The notes under the pieces are model-generated. The model was not told the origin of the DNA, did not search any database, and worked only from the letters and a program-made list of their open reading frames with translations. A DNA stretch of 64,000 bases from Ascochyta rabiei (taxonomy: Eukaryota > Ascomycota > Dothideomycetes > Pleosporales > Didymellaceae), in NCBI RefSeq assembly GCF_004011695.2, contig NC_082421.1:1349299-1413298 (forward strand), read 5' to 3'. Shown here piece by piece: positions 35,981 through 47,413 of the stretch. The stretch's first letter is position 1, and every line of letters starts with the position of its first letter. A program made the position numbers and the translations under genes.

Positions 35981-37769
35981 ATGCATAAGGGAAAACCGAG
36001 TAGTGCCTGCGGGCGCTGTCGCTTGCGCCGTCTTAAGGTGAGTGTGTAGTCCTCTAGCTATCTGTATCTTTGTTCAGTAGGGGTTGGTTCTGGCCACTCA
36101 GATACAATGTCATGGAAATTTACTAATGTGAAGTGTCTCCCTAGTGCGATCGAGGTATGCCAGTATGTTCCCCATGCTTACGGGCCAGGATCGAGTGTTG
36201 TGAGTATCGAAAGCCCAATGATTTCACCTTCAGGGACCAGAGCGCTGTCGTAACTCTCAAGGCCCAGCGCCATGCGCGAGAAAACCGCAGGACTGATCTT
36301 TGCGCTGGTAAAAATCACATTGAGCATGCTCTATATGTCTCATCACCACAGCAAAGTCTTGCATACCCGATCAAAGAATTGGCAAAAAACTTCTTCTATG
36401 CGAACTATGTTGCCGCAGATTGTGGGGGTTGCATGTCCTTCCTAGTGCCTCTCACACGGAACCTCCGCCCTTCAGCTCTCGATGATGCCATGGGCGCTGT
36501 GGGACTGGCAGTGCTGTCTAACATTCACCTTCATCCCACGACAGGCTTTCAGGGAAGGGAATGTTACATCACAGCTTTATCTCAGACTAATCACGCCCTT
36601 CGTGATCCAGTCAACACAAAGAAGGATGAGGTCCTGGCGGCCGTAGTACTGCTGGCCATGTATGAAGTAAGCACACTGAGCACTAGCCGTCTATGCCAAC
36701 ACCCACTGATGAGCAGAACGTGACTTGTAACGATGCCTCGTCCTTGGATCGCTGGATAAGACATCTGGATGGCGCGACTAGGATTATCGAGATCCGTGGC
36801 GAGAAACAACTCGACACTAAAGAAGGTTTGGCGTTATTCGACTTTTTACGAGCGCAAATTGTACGCAACCCATCTGTCCTATTTCATATCATAGTTCAAT
36901 GAAAGTTGAAACTGAACAATACTTACCCCTATCGCTAGTCGACCTGCATGCTCTTTCAAGAGCGATACAGCCCCACCATCATTCGTCGCCTTACAGAAGT
37001 TGCAAAGCAGCGCAGACCTAGAGGCGACCGGCTTGTTGACTGCCTTTCTGACGCTGTCACTCGGCTTGTTGATTTTGTCGCCACCTTGAAGAGAGGTCCT
37101 GTCTTGCAAACAGATGCGGTTGTACGCCAGGCAATGTCTCTTGATGCAGAATTCTCGTCTCTACTACTTGATATCCCTCCATTGTGGACGATTGCCACAG
37201 TCGAACTACCTCAACCAGATGGCGGTCGCACCGCGCAGGCTCTCTGGGGTAGTTACTACCACGTGTACCAAAGCGTAGCCGCAAGTGCCATGTGGAACAA
37301 CTATCGCTCCGCCCGCCTACTGATCCACGAACTCGTATTCAATAAGACTAGAGACACTTTGTCTGTTAACGGTGCCTGTCAGAGCCAACCACGCGTTGTA
37401 ATGAGTCAATGTCAACAGACCTCAGCACAACTCATCGACGGCATATTGGCCAGCGTCCCCTTTCACTTCGGCGCTATAGGTCTAGACAGACTGCACAGTA
37501 CTGAAGATAAGGTGGCTCTGGGTTGCCCCATGATGCTGATATGGCCTTTGCTTGTCGCTGCGAATTCGGGATTCGCGTCAGAAAGCCATCGTAGATGGAT
37601 TAGCTCCTGCCTTGGCAGAATTGGTCATACCACGGGTTTCAATCAAGCCTTGGCCATGGAGAAGCTCCTAAAAGAAGGTTCTGCTCTGCGATCATACTTG
37701 CCAGATAGCTCGTTCCGGCGGAGCGATGATAACTCCACTGTTTCAGCAGGTTTCTGCAAACCTGATTGA
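35981..37769 (+). CDS. Zn(II)2Cys6 fungal transcription factor
   Basis: Four exons: 35981-36037, 36145-36666, 36717-36860, 36939-37769; 517 residues; introns 107, 50 and 78 nt. Nuclear, binds DNA through a binuclear zinc cluster. The cluster is near the N-terminus: ACGRCRLRRLK in exon 1, then CDRGMPVCSPCLRARIEC in exon 2 (C-x2-C-x6-C-x6-C-x2-C-x6-C); an intron just before the third Cys is frequent in this family. The middle and C-terminal parts are helical (VAVVLLAMYE, ATRIIEIRG, LLDIPPLWTIA) and resemble the fungal-specific TF_2 (DUF3468-type) regulatory region. It sits next to a membrane protein and a secreted flavoprotein, which it might regulate; this is inference. Confidence 0.88.
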
Positions 37770-38105
37770 CCCAGCCTCTATTATGGAGAAAATTTGATTT
37801 CAAGCCGGTGGAATGTTAGCTGCACAATGTGTAGATAAGCAGCGAGATATTATATCATTCTAATTACTCTTCGTCAGGCTTGGGTGTTAAATTTCAAGCT
37901 TCACCATTGCTGCTACTGTGAGTATGCAACATTCTCAAATCCTCTAAACACAATAGATCTATCCCAAGTTACTTAATTACAGAATCCTCCTGAACCTTGC
38001 CCGCCGCTGGGGTTAGACAGCCTTACTAACGCGATTTAGTGAATGGGCACCTCGACGATACTGGAGGCTGTCGGACTCACCAGTGTACACCGCTCTCTTT
38101 TCATC
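37770..38105. other. Convergent intergenic gap
   Basis: 336 bp between the 3' ends of two convergent genes. AT-rich; presumably both 3' UTRs and terminators. Confidence 0.4.
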
Positions 38106-39096
38106 CTAGAATCCTCTTTCACTACAGTGATCTTGTTTGCGAGATTTGTTGGTGGACCGGGGCGTTATGACGCCCAGGATAGTGTACATAAATACCACCA
38201 AGAACTCTTCAATCGTCGCCATAACAAGCCGTATTGTCTCGTCCCCGTCAATGGTCGAGAACTGCTTTCGGTGGCTGAAGGCGCTGATAACACTATATAA
38301 AATCCGGACGGCGAGAAGAGGTAGAGCGAGCAGTACGCAAAGATAGATGCGCGTCTGACTTGACGACATTATGCTGAAATCGCGGGCCGAAATCGCCCAT
38401 AGGACACACGCAGCCATGTAAATAAGAATGAAGACAATGACAGCTGCGTGGGTTTCCGTCTGGCCACTAGCGTGTTTGGAGACGTCGGATGAGGCCTGGT
38501 CAGTACCACCCATGATGGCGAGTACCAGCGCTATGAGAGCTGGAATGTGAAGGAGCTGGACAGCTCTGCTGCGACGGGAAGCAGCGGTTGCTCTTTTTGT
38601 ATATATCCCTGCACTGAATACAAAAGTTAGTCATTCGGCTTCTCCGTGGATGCGAGGGGTTGTCGGCATTGCTTACATCTTGCCAATAAGACCTCTCGAT
38701 GAACCCAAACCTTGTAGTGCCATGTTCCGGCCTGCCGAAGGCGAGTGTTCAGAAATTTCATCGAATCTGAAAAAGATCAGTGTCCTGCGCACGAGATAGT
38801 AGGGTACTAGCTTACACTCTCTTCAAGATACCCAAAGTAGAAAGCAACAATGGAGAGAGACCGACAGATTGCAGAATGACTGCCCATTCCTTGTCTGTGG
38901 TATCATCTGCATTCTTCGTACTGAGGATCTCCATAACGGCACCGGCAACCCGGATAATGCTGAAGATCAGGACATATATCCATCCCAGCTGCTTATGGGC
39001 TCCATGGCGAAGGACAACCCACAGCGTGAGCAAGAATATTGGGATATAGACAACTAGCTCGGCGATGGCGACGTGCTCCGCTGTGATAACAAACAT
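38106..39096 (-). CDS. DUF7702-type multi-pass membrane protein
   Basis: Three exons: 38816-39096, 38677-38766, 38106-38613, both donors gtaagc; 292 residues, frame consistent. About seven hydrophobic helices: the N-terminal VAIAELVVYIPIFLLTLWVV, then LGWIYVLIFSIIRVAGAVME, VGLSPLLLSTLGILKRV, VQLLHIPALIALVLAIMGG, AAVIVFILIYMAACVLWAIS, IYLCVLLALPLLAVRILYSV and a last one, EEFLVVFMYTILGVIT. The order and the Arg in helix 2 match fungal DUF7702 proteins as I know them. No biochemical role is established for that family. Convergent with the Zn2Cys6 gene. Confidence 0.85.
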
Positions 39097-39915
39097 TGCT
39101 TGAAAGCTACAAGGGTGGTTTTAAGTCTCTGACAAGATCGGAAAGCCCAGCACCAGTGAAGATTGCGATTAGAGTTTGTGGATTGATAAGGTAACTGAGT
39201 TGTTGGACTGTCTTCGATAGTTTCCAATTGATGAGAGTGAGCGCCGGCTGATTTATGTAGCGGCGCACTTAAAGACCATTCGAGTCTGCATAGCATATTT
39301 CCGATCCCTCAACATACGTCGTAGGAAGATCATGATCAGAAGGGCGGGAATAAGCAATGCCACTCAAAATATTGCGGCTGAACTGCATTAATTGTAGAGG
39401 CTCAGACAAGTTCCTTTCTACTGCTGCAGAACCACGACTTGAATCTCTCGATTCAGACTAGTGCGATGTTGACGTCCTGCTTACGCTACGCGTCAGAGTC
39501 CTAGAAAGGGAATTTGTTTCGGCACTACGAAAACGCCTTCCGTACAACATCGTCGCAGGTGGATCGCGCCCTTTTCAGCAGCCAATTAAAAGACGAACCC
39601 TGAGTGTTGTTATTGAAGCTATGCTATACGTTTGTTACATTAGTGCGACTCTCAGAAGCATGACCGTGAATTGAGAGCGCTGATGTCGGATTCATCAATC
39701 ATGTGTCAGCAGTAGGGCCACAGCACTAGTTTCAAGGCCGAGAGAACAAAACGCCCTCTGAGCTTACTTTAGAAGTGTTGCTCTCGAGTACAGAATCATG
39801 TGACAAGCAAAAGTAACCTATATTACGATGCTGTAACAGTGCAAAAGATGTGTTAACATTCCTGCCTCCTCCCAAAATCTACACGAACTTCAAGTTGTTG
39901 GAGGCTGCAGTGAGC
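39097..39915. other. Intergenic, no gene seen
   Basis: About 820 bp between divergent genes, so it should hold the promoters of the DUF7702 gene and of the flavoprotein gene. No motif-bearing frame. Confidence 0.4.
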
Positions 39916-41676
39916 ATGATTTTTAAAGCTTATTATTTTTCTCTGGTTTCTCTGGTTGCAGGAGCAACCATCGATCCCGGGTATGACTGTCGCCCAGGTC
40001 AGAAGTGTTGGCCATCGCTGCGAGAATGGCAGCAGTTCAATGCCAGCATCGATGGTCACCTCTTCCAAACCATGCCAATCGGTGCGCCTTGTTACGAAAA
40101 CTCTTCCAGTTTTAACCAGCAAGACTGTCAAGTCGTCCAAGAAATTGCCAGTAACAGTACCGCCAGAGGAGCATGGTACGGGCAAACTTATTGGCTCAAT
40201 TGGGAGTCCTGTGGGAACCTGGGTTGTGCATTACTTGAAGACAACCCGACTGAGAACCTATATGGAGCCTGCTCCCTTGGCAGACTTGCATCATACTATG
40301 TCGACGTTGAGCATGCCTTCCACATCTCAGAATCACTTCGTTTTGCCAAAGCCCACAACATCCGAATTGGTATTAAAAACACAGGCCACGACTTCTTTGG
40401 ACGATCTTCGGTGCCGAATTCACTTGCTATCTGGACACACAACCTGAAAACACTCGAGTACCACGAAAATTTCACAGCGCACAACTGTTCGTCGCTAAGC
40501 AACCAGTATATCGGAGAGCTGGGCGCAGGAATTATTGCAGGTGAGGCATATGAGTTCTTCCATGCCCAAGGAATGGATATCACGGGCGGCTATGAGCAGT
40601 CCGTTGGACTCGCTGGCGGCTTCGCTCAGGGGGGAGGCGTAGGATCATTCACTACGACATATGGTCTGATGGCTGACAACGCCGTCGAATTCGAAGTTGT
40701 AACCGCAGACGGTGAGATACGCACCATCAACAAGTGTAATGATGCCGAGCTTTTTTGGGCCATGCGCGGAGGGGGCGGTGGCACTTTTGCCATTCTCACC
40801 AAGTATCGAGTCCAGCTCTATCCGTCTCTGCCTATTCACGTCTACAAATTCACAGCCAATTTCACAGGAATTGGACCCAATATTACAGCGACGAAAAACA
40901 CTGCTCTTCGCGAAATTATGACTGCTCATGCAAGGCTTCAGTCCTCTTGGTCACAGCAGCTTGTTACGGGACAAGTTGAATACTTCCCCAATCGCTTTAC
41001 CGCCAGCTTAGTGCTGCTCTACGATGATGATGGCTCCAAGTTGAAATCTGTCACTGCATCCTTTGCGCATTTTCTTGCTAAAAGAACTGATCTTTCTATC
41101 AGTGAGAATGGCTACATTTCCTACGATAGTTACGCCTCTTATCTCGACGTTACTGCGGCCGACGCACGCGTCACTGAGCCAGCTGGAATATTCTCTCAGC
41201 TGGCATCCAGGTTGATACCACGCGACGTGTTCGAGTCTTCACAAAGTATAGACGCCTTAGTGGATGGCGTCATCCATGGAATTGCCACAGCAAGAAGCTT
41301 CCTTGATCTTACTGGCACGCAAGTCGTCTTGGAAACACCTCTATCCAATGCCGACTTGGACCAGGAAACATCAGTAAACCGCGCCTGGCGTGACTCGCTC
41401 TGGCATGTCATTCATGTGGGCGAGTGGCTGCAACCTCTTGGAGCCGAGCGCTCTGAAAAGATGACGGAAGGCTTCCTAGAGATGCTCAAACCACTGAAGC
41501 AGCTTAGCCCTGGCGGTGGTGCGTATCTCAACGAGGCGCATTGGGGAGAACCGGACTGGCAGAAAACCTACTTTGGCACCTTTTACCACAGGTTACTAGC
41601 GATCAAGAGCCTGTATGATCCTACCCATGTCTTTGATTGCTACAAATGTGTCGGATGGAGAGGGGACCAAGAGTAG
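39916..41676 (+). CDS. Secreted FAD-linked (PCMH/BBE) oxidoreductase
   Basis: Intronless, 586 residues from ATG at 39916; the open frame reaches a GTG 22 codons earlier but that would bury the signal peptide (IFKAYYFSLVSLVAGA). Berberine-bridge-type flavoenzymes oxidise sugars, alcohols or secondary-metabolite intermediates. FAD domain: VEHAFHISESLRFAKAHNIR, IKNTGHDFFGRSS with the His that usually carries 8-alpha-linked FAD, IGELGAGIIAGEAY, GFAQGGGVGSFTTTYGLMAD, then AELFWAMRGGGGGTFAIL. The C-terminal BBE segment ends YDPTHVFDCYKCVGWRGD. About a dozen N-x-S/T sequons fit secretion. This is the last intact gene before the telomeric region. Confidence 0.92.
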   Translation: MIFKAYYFSLVSLVAGATIDPGYDCRPGQKCWPSLREWQQFNASIDGHLFQTMPIGAPCYENSSSFNQQDCQVVQEIASNSTARGAWYGQTYWLNWESCGNLGCALLEDNPTENLYGACSLGRLASYYVDVEHAFHISESLRFAKAHNIRIGIKNTGHDFFGRSSVPNSLAIWTHNLKTLEYHENFTAHNCSSLSNQYIGELGAGIIAGEAYEFFHAQGMDITGGYEQSVGLAGGFAQGGGVGSFTTTYGLMADNAVEFEVVTADGEIRTINKCNDAELFWAMRGGGGGTFAILTKYRVQLYPSLPIHVYKFTANFTGIGPNITATKNTALREIMTAHARLQSSWSQQLVTGQVEYFPNRFTASLVLLYDDDGSKLKSVTASFAHFLAKRTDLSISENGYISYDSYASYLDVTAADARVTEPAGIFSQLASRLIPRDVFESSQSIDALVDGVIHGIATARSFLDLTGTQVVLETPLSNADLDQETSVNRAWRDSLWHVIHVGEWLQPLGAERSEKMTEGFLEMLKPLKQLSPGGGAYLNEAHWGEPDWQKTYFGTFYHRLLAIKSLYDPTHVFDCYKCVGWRGDQE

Positions 41677-44595
41677 GTCTTTTACAGATGGTTCTGAGCT
41701 TATGATTTGCTAACTGTGGATACAGTCCATTCTATTCCTGCTATAGTATATACTAGTGTATCTGATACCACTATTGAGTAATCGCCGCGGACTGTCTTGC
41801 CAATGTTCACGGTGCTAGAGAAGCAATGAGCTCAAGCCAGGCCTTTGGGATGAGCATGTTAATCACCTAAAGCAATTTATGAGCATGGAACAGTTACCAG
41901 CTGACACGCAAGAACTGTGAGTATGGAACTGCGGGTAGTAAACCATAGAGTTGTTTAACCACAAATTTACATACCTCTCTGCCCACCGCATAGCCGTGTT
42001 CCAGGTTCAACATTGAGAGGTGCTATTATCACAGGATCAAGCAAAATTGCATAGGCACAATCTTTGTCAACGTCTTATGCGCCATTTCCTGAGTTTGATG
42101 CTTCCTCCATCCTCGAAAATCACCACTAGTACCAGCGTCCATCCGCCTGGAGGAGCTGCCGGTGAGCTAGAAGAGTGCGGGATCTGGAACACTGACTCTG
42201 ACCGACTTGTGTCATCGATTCTCCTTACGTGCCGTTCCATGCATGGTCGGCTGCATTCCTGCTTAGACAGATACTAATTGTTTTGACGCCCTTCCCGACT
42301 TTCAGGCTTTCCCACCTATCGATAAGCTTGTTCTTCACTGTGGAACATTCAACTCCTACCTAACTTCTTATACTAAAGTTTAACACCATCGTTCTCTAAC
42401 ACGCAACGACACCACATGGTCAGACTTTTTAAAACTGCTAGCATTGACGACAAAGGTTTGACAGTGACTCTCAAGTTAAACTCTTATGGGGGACATGTTG
42501 GAGAATGTCACCTACAAGATCTGTTGATCAGGGCGAGCTGTGACACAAGTTCGAGGTTCGCTGTAGCAAACAGATACGAACAAATCATCTTCAATGTGTT
42601 TTGCGTCACAAAATATTCAGCGTTGAAAGTAGAAGATGTAGTCACAATTCTTAATAGAATTGTCTGTTCAGGCAGCGGAACCTTCATCTCAACCTTCTAC
42701 AATATCAAAAATGACCTTGCAGATTCTCAAGAAAAGAAATCACACTACAGCCTATTTGACTACCCTCACATATGCACATGGGCTTTTTTCCGATTCTCTA
42801 TCACTACCCATCGCAGATCTAGATAGACTGAAGACCCCTGCTGTTCTGGGTATCCAGTGCTCTTTGCGTGGTCGCAGCTTCTATGGCCTACGTCCAATTC
42901 AAGAAAACATTTCACCAACATTTTAAAGACGGCGTTTAGGTCCGCTTCGACCTTCAAGGTGGTCAAGGTCCGAGATTCCAGCTTCAGCTCACTTACTAGA
43001 ATGTTTCAGGCCGTACGCCTACTGCGACTGTAACTGACATGTCTTAATCTCGATTCTCAATTGGCGTTTGATTTAAAATCCAACCCTCCCGCCACATAAC
43101 TCCAAGTTCTAACACAACCAAGACCAAGGAAGTGGGACGGCACGTGGCTTTGAAGCTTCGATAGACGACATCGGCGAAAATTGTGAAGGATGGTAGAAAC
43201 TAGTCTTGAACACATCTGACTGGATACTGTTTAAGAGATGTTTTGATCGGGACTTTTGTCTTTCCTGTAATGCACTTTCGGTGTCAGGGGCACGGAGGAC
43301 TTTTGGTGCTGTGTACTCACGCGCCTGAGTAGTGTGAGAGTCACGCTTTTTACCACTTCTGCCGAAGCCCTCCTTTCAGTAATCCTGGTTGATGGGACTT
43401 GCAAGTGACTCTCAGACTCCTAGATTCAAGAAGTACACCGCGTTTTGACCAATTACACTGAACCTACTGCAGTTATAATTGGCTGAAATATGTGCTCTAC
43501 TTTACTCAAGTGCTGGGCAGCTTCTACCTCTCCCTTGCTCCCTTCCCTCTGCCTCCACCTGCTCTCGCCTTGCTGTGTGCTAGGATTAGATATGTGCGAA
43601 TTACCTTTAACTAAGTCAAGTAATTCTAGCAAAAGCAGGGCTGTAGTGTGGGTGGTAAGAGGGTGGGAGATGATCTGCTAAGTGCTAAGAGTGGAGAAAT
43701 ATTCACCCGGTAGCCAGACTATCAAACTTAGATTCAACAAGCGGGTACAAGGGGGATTCCTGAACAGGTAAGACTACAAATCTTGCTGGAACTAGGAACA
43801 AAGTGATCTTTTACGAGAGAAACACCCTAGGTGTAGCAAATTCGTATTCTTGCCGACTCATACAACAGTCTCCGCCAGATCGGTTCGCTTCATGGAAAGC
43901 GCATTGGTATTCCCAAGATGAATATTGGTAAGTATGACGCTGTGGCGCAGCTTTATGGGTCAGTGCAGAGGTACGTGCCCTGACGGACACTGCGAGAGCT
44001 ACCTTGGAGTCTGCTGGCGCCATAGTGGATGAAGTAGAATTTCCCTTCATAGTAAGCTACGATACTGCTACCGTGCCTGCCTGGATACTTCATATCCACT
44101 TCCGGGCTCGATCAACAACACCACCATTTCTGAACCATTAGCCACATGGGCATATGGCTGGGATGGCTTCCTCAGGATGGAATGATTCAAGCGTATCCGA
44201 CATCACGCAACTAAGCAGAGTTAGCCCCACACTCATACTCCCACAATTGCCCAATACTCCACCTGACCGCTATGTTAATTACTTTGATTATAGGAAAGTT
44301 GTTAGTGAGGGAGTTGTTGCGCTTGCTGCAGCCAGCAATGGCACATCCATCTACGACAAACCTGGCTTGGGAATTCACCTTTAAACTCTTTAAGCACGCC
44401 GCAAGTGATACCATGAAGAACAGATAGAAGCTCGTAACCCAGATCTGCTTGTCTGGCCCTCTGATGGCGACGTTGGATCTGAAGACGCAGAGACGAACGA
44501 CACGGCGGTGGGATTTGCCTGGCGCAACGATGTCTTCTTCTCGAACAGCAACTACGCAATACAACTTTTCAGTGTGCCAAATGTCAGCGTCAAAA
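41677..44595. other. 2.9-kb gene-free transition to the subtelomere
   Basis: No gene supported. The longest frames are 42416-42826 (136 codons, ATG, plus) and a minus-strand 44211-44705 frame; neither shows a domain. At 44281-44360 a fragment reading VVALAAASNGTSIYDKPG looks protein-like and may be a relic, but I cannot assign it. Sequence becomes increasingly AT-rich and repetitive to the right. Confidence 0.4.
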
Positions 44596-44599
44596 TAGG

Positions 44600-45115
44600 T
44601 CTTATAGGGTAAGGTCCACATAGGGTAGGGGTAGGGGTAGGGTAGGGTCCACATGGGGTAGGGGTAGGGGTTGGCTAGGGCAGGTGTCGGCGTCCAACTC
44701 TTCAACTAAAGCAGTTATTGCAAAACCTTGTACTGCAGAAACGCAGAACAATAAAAGCGCTTTCGAATGGTCCATATACTGTGGTATTTCGAGCAAAACT
44801 AGTAGAGTTACAAGAATTGTTACGTTAGCCTAATTTGTGATAACCTAGGATTTACACAACAATTGCTCTACCCCTACCAGTTTTGCTTAGAATCTCACGG
44901 TATATAGACTATTTAAAAGCGCTTCTCTTATTATACATTTTTGCGGTACAATGTTTTGCAAAAGCTGCTTTAATTAAAGAGTTAGATGCTGACACCCACT
45001 GTACCCTACCTAGACCTACCCCTACCCTACCCAACCTCTACCTAACCCCTAGTCCGTGCAGACCGTACCTAACCCCTACCCTACCTCAAGGTACCCCCTA
45101 CCCTTTTAGCAGCGT
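44600..45115. repeat. Large diverged palindrome with telomere-like outer arms
   Basis: The left arm (about 44600-44815), reverse-complemented, aligns along the right arm (about 44868-45115), with the centre near 44840. Shared landmarks, from centre outward: 'agttttgct', 'gtatat', 'aaagcgctt', 'gttttgcaa', 'gagttggacgccgacac' versus 'gagttagatgctgacac', then (C)CCTACC runs. Both arms encode the same peptide outward from the centre: minus strand ALVEELDADT, plus strand ALIKELDADT. The right arm has more A/T, mostly by C to T or G to A change. Confidence 0.8.
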
Positions 45116-45539
45116 AATTGTCCCTGTGTTTGCCTCTATTGTGGTGGGGTAAAAGTACAGGGTTGACTGGCGAGGGCTTAGAAGGCCATTGGGGTTTGGG
45201 TGCACGTGATTATTAGGGGTGTTAACTGGCACGGGCTTAGAGGGCTATTAGGGATTAAAGGCACGTAATTGTTAGGAGGGTATATTAGATAATCTTAGCA
45301 AGCTATTAGGGATTGCTATTAAAGACAACTACCTTCTTATATTAAGCAATATTCTTACCTACAAAATAGCAACTAATATGTAACTTAAACACCTACAAAC
45401 CTTAGCCTTAGGACTGCTAAGGCTACTATAGCTAGTACTTAATAGGACACTAATAAACAGTACGTAAAAAACAGTATCTCCTTTATAATGTCCTTTTGTA
45501 CAGTTATAATACAGTATTTCTAGGACAGGTCTAGCTACG
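45116..45539. other. AT-rich spacer between inverted telomere-like repeats
   Basis: About 420 bp separating the CCTACC-rich right arm of the palindrome from a GGTAGG-rich block of opposite orientation. Two degenerate copies of 'gggcttagaggcattaggg'-like sequence occur at about 45165-45195 and 45230-45260. No gene. Confidence 0.4.
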
Positions 45540-45800
45540 CTGGCAAAAGGGTAGGGGGTACCCTAGGGTTAGGTAGGGGTTAGGTACGATCCGCACGGAC
45601 GTTAGGTAGGGGTAGGGTAGAGGTAGGGTCTATATAGGGTAGGGGTAGGGTAGGGTCTACACAGATGTTAGGTAGAGGTAGGGTAGGGGTACCTCTAGCG
45701 TGGGGTAGGGGTACCTCTAGCGTGGGGTAGGGGTAGGGTACAGTCTGCACGGACTAGGGGTTAGGTAGGGGTTAGGTAGGGGTAGAGTAGAGTAGGTTAA
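45540..45800. repeat. GGTAGGGG/GTTAGGTAGG telomere-like satellite
   Basis: Dense repeats of GGTAGGGGTAGGG and GGTTAGGTAGG with interspersed 'tctgcacggac'. A 24-bp unit containing 'acctctagcgtggggtag' is directly repeated at about 45688 and 45712. The block (45540-45640) is the reverse complement of 45030-45117: 'aaaagggtagggggtacc' here pairs with 'ggtaccccctacccttt' there. Motifs differ from true TTAGGG telomere units. Confidence 0.8.
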
Positions 45801-47040
45801 AGTTACCTAATCTTCTATAATACTACAGATAACATACTTAATATTATACTACTTAGAAATACTATATACACACAGAACTTAATTATAAAAGATTTAAATA
45901 GAAGATAGAATTCTTAGATTTTCTCTATTTATAACAGCTATTTATTACAGAAGTATGTATCTTAATACTATAGTAGCCTTACTCTCTTTTACAGCCGCTG
46001 TTCTCGCTAAGATAGAGTTAATAGACTAGTTTCTTTAGTACTACTACTGTGTTGCTCTTCTTCTATAACCTCTGTTTCTAGACTAGGACAAGCTAGTAGC
46101 TTAAAGAGATTATCTAGCTTATCTAAAGCTACCTCCTCCCCTTCTTGTATCTGTGCTAAAGTAAGAGAATCCTTTAGAATTATAATCTAGCGTATTGTAG
46201 TAGCAGATAACCTGTGCTGTTAGTTCCTAATTACATCCCTAGCTGTGTTAAACACCTATTTAACTCTAACTTCTGTTATTAGTACTGTAAGTATATCTTT
46301 TGCTACATAAGCAAGTTGTAGATAAGTGTTACGATCCTGTGCTAGGGCACAGCACAAACATAAGTACCAGCCAACCAAGACCCCTAACTCCGCCCTAAAG
46401 GAACGAACAGTAGAGAAGGACAGAACAGAAAGGGTTGTTACGTAACTGCTTGTTAACAAGCATAATATATATAACTGCTTATTAATAAGTATAGTATAAC
46501 GTGTTTCACTACTAAGCAGTTACTACCACTAAGCGGTTACCCCTTACTAAAATCGCGACTATCACAGACTATTACAATAATGCTACCACAACACAACGCG
46601 CAATTAACCTACAACAAAGACACACTCTACCTTGCTATCTAGGCTACTTAAGCTACCCCTCCTAATACTACAAAACATACGTTTAGAGCATTTAATATCT
46701 CTTAAACAACACTAGTATAACAACGCGCTAGAAAGCGCGCCTAATACAACTGTTAACCTAACTTAAGCAAGCTAGACAAGATAGAGGAGGAGGCGATAGT
46801 AGCACGTATACTTAAGCTAGATATATAAGAAATAGGCGCTATAAGGACTATAGTGTAAGAAATAGCTAATAATCTTCTTACTGCACGCAGTAAAGGACCT
46901 ATTAGTAATAACTAGGTAGACAGGTTTAGGACGCGTACTAAGAAGGTTAAGCTTTAACACAGTTGCTTATATAATTGTTAATAAGCCCTAAATAAAGATC
47001 TACACGTTATAGAGCCCTGACAGTTAATACTTTTCAAATT
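45801..47040. other. AT-rich, RIP-like decayed block
   Basis: Strongly AT-rich with abundant TA steps (ctatataca, ttataata, tagtag) and stops in every frame. Occasional GC words (gctagaaagcgcgc) suggest decayed coding or transposon DNA. One 67-codon frame at 46256-46459 is not supported as a gene. The block ends abruptly at about 47040, where GC content jumps. Confidence 0.6.
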
Positions 47041-47413
47041 AGACCCTAATTCATTTGTTTGCGGCCCGTGCGGCCCCTTCGGTTTGTAGGGCGGGGCGAC
47101 CCTAATTCATTTACCGCTTCAACAATAGAATAAGACCCCAGCGCCACGCCGCCAGCTAGATGCGACCCGGCAAAAGGGTGCAACCAAGCCCTGCGCGCAT
47201 TTTGCACTTTTCAGAATCGCTGCCTAACTACTGCGTGGATGGAAAAAGTAGATAACGTTGCGGGTTAAGGTGGAGGTGAGGTTGGTGGTTTGTGGGGCCG
47301 GCCCCTTCCCTACTTGTAAGCGAGCGCGCCCCTGCGCGTAGAGACTAACTATATTATTACTATAACATACAACAAGCGCTAGTAACTATAACTTAAATAT
47401 ACTAACATTTATG
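47041..47413. other. GC-rich left edge of module A with CCCTAA-containing direct repeat
   Basis: 'gaccctaattcattt' occurs at 47042-47056 and 47098-47112, flanking a GC-rich 'gcggcccgtgcggcccc' segment. Each copy contains one CCCTAA unit. The region follows the 3' end of the module A minus-strand ORF and may be the module boundary. Confidence 0.5.

Noticed and set aside
42416..42826. 136-codon ATG-initiated frame
   Set aside because: No recognisable domain, lies in an otherwise decayed stretch; evidence too weak to call a gene.
44154..44384. Possible C-terminal gene fragment (VVALAAASNGTSIYDKPG)
   Set aside because: Protein-like wording but no family I can name and no supporting exons; left as a note in the gene-free region.
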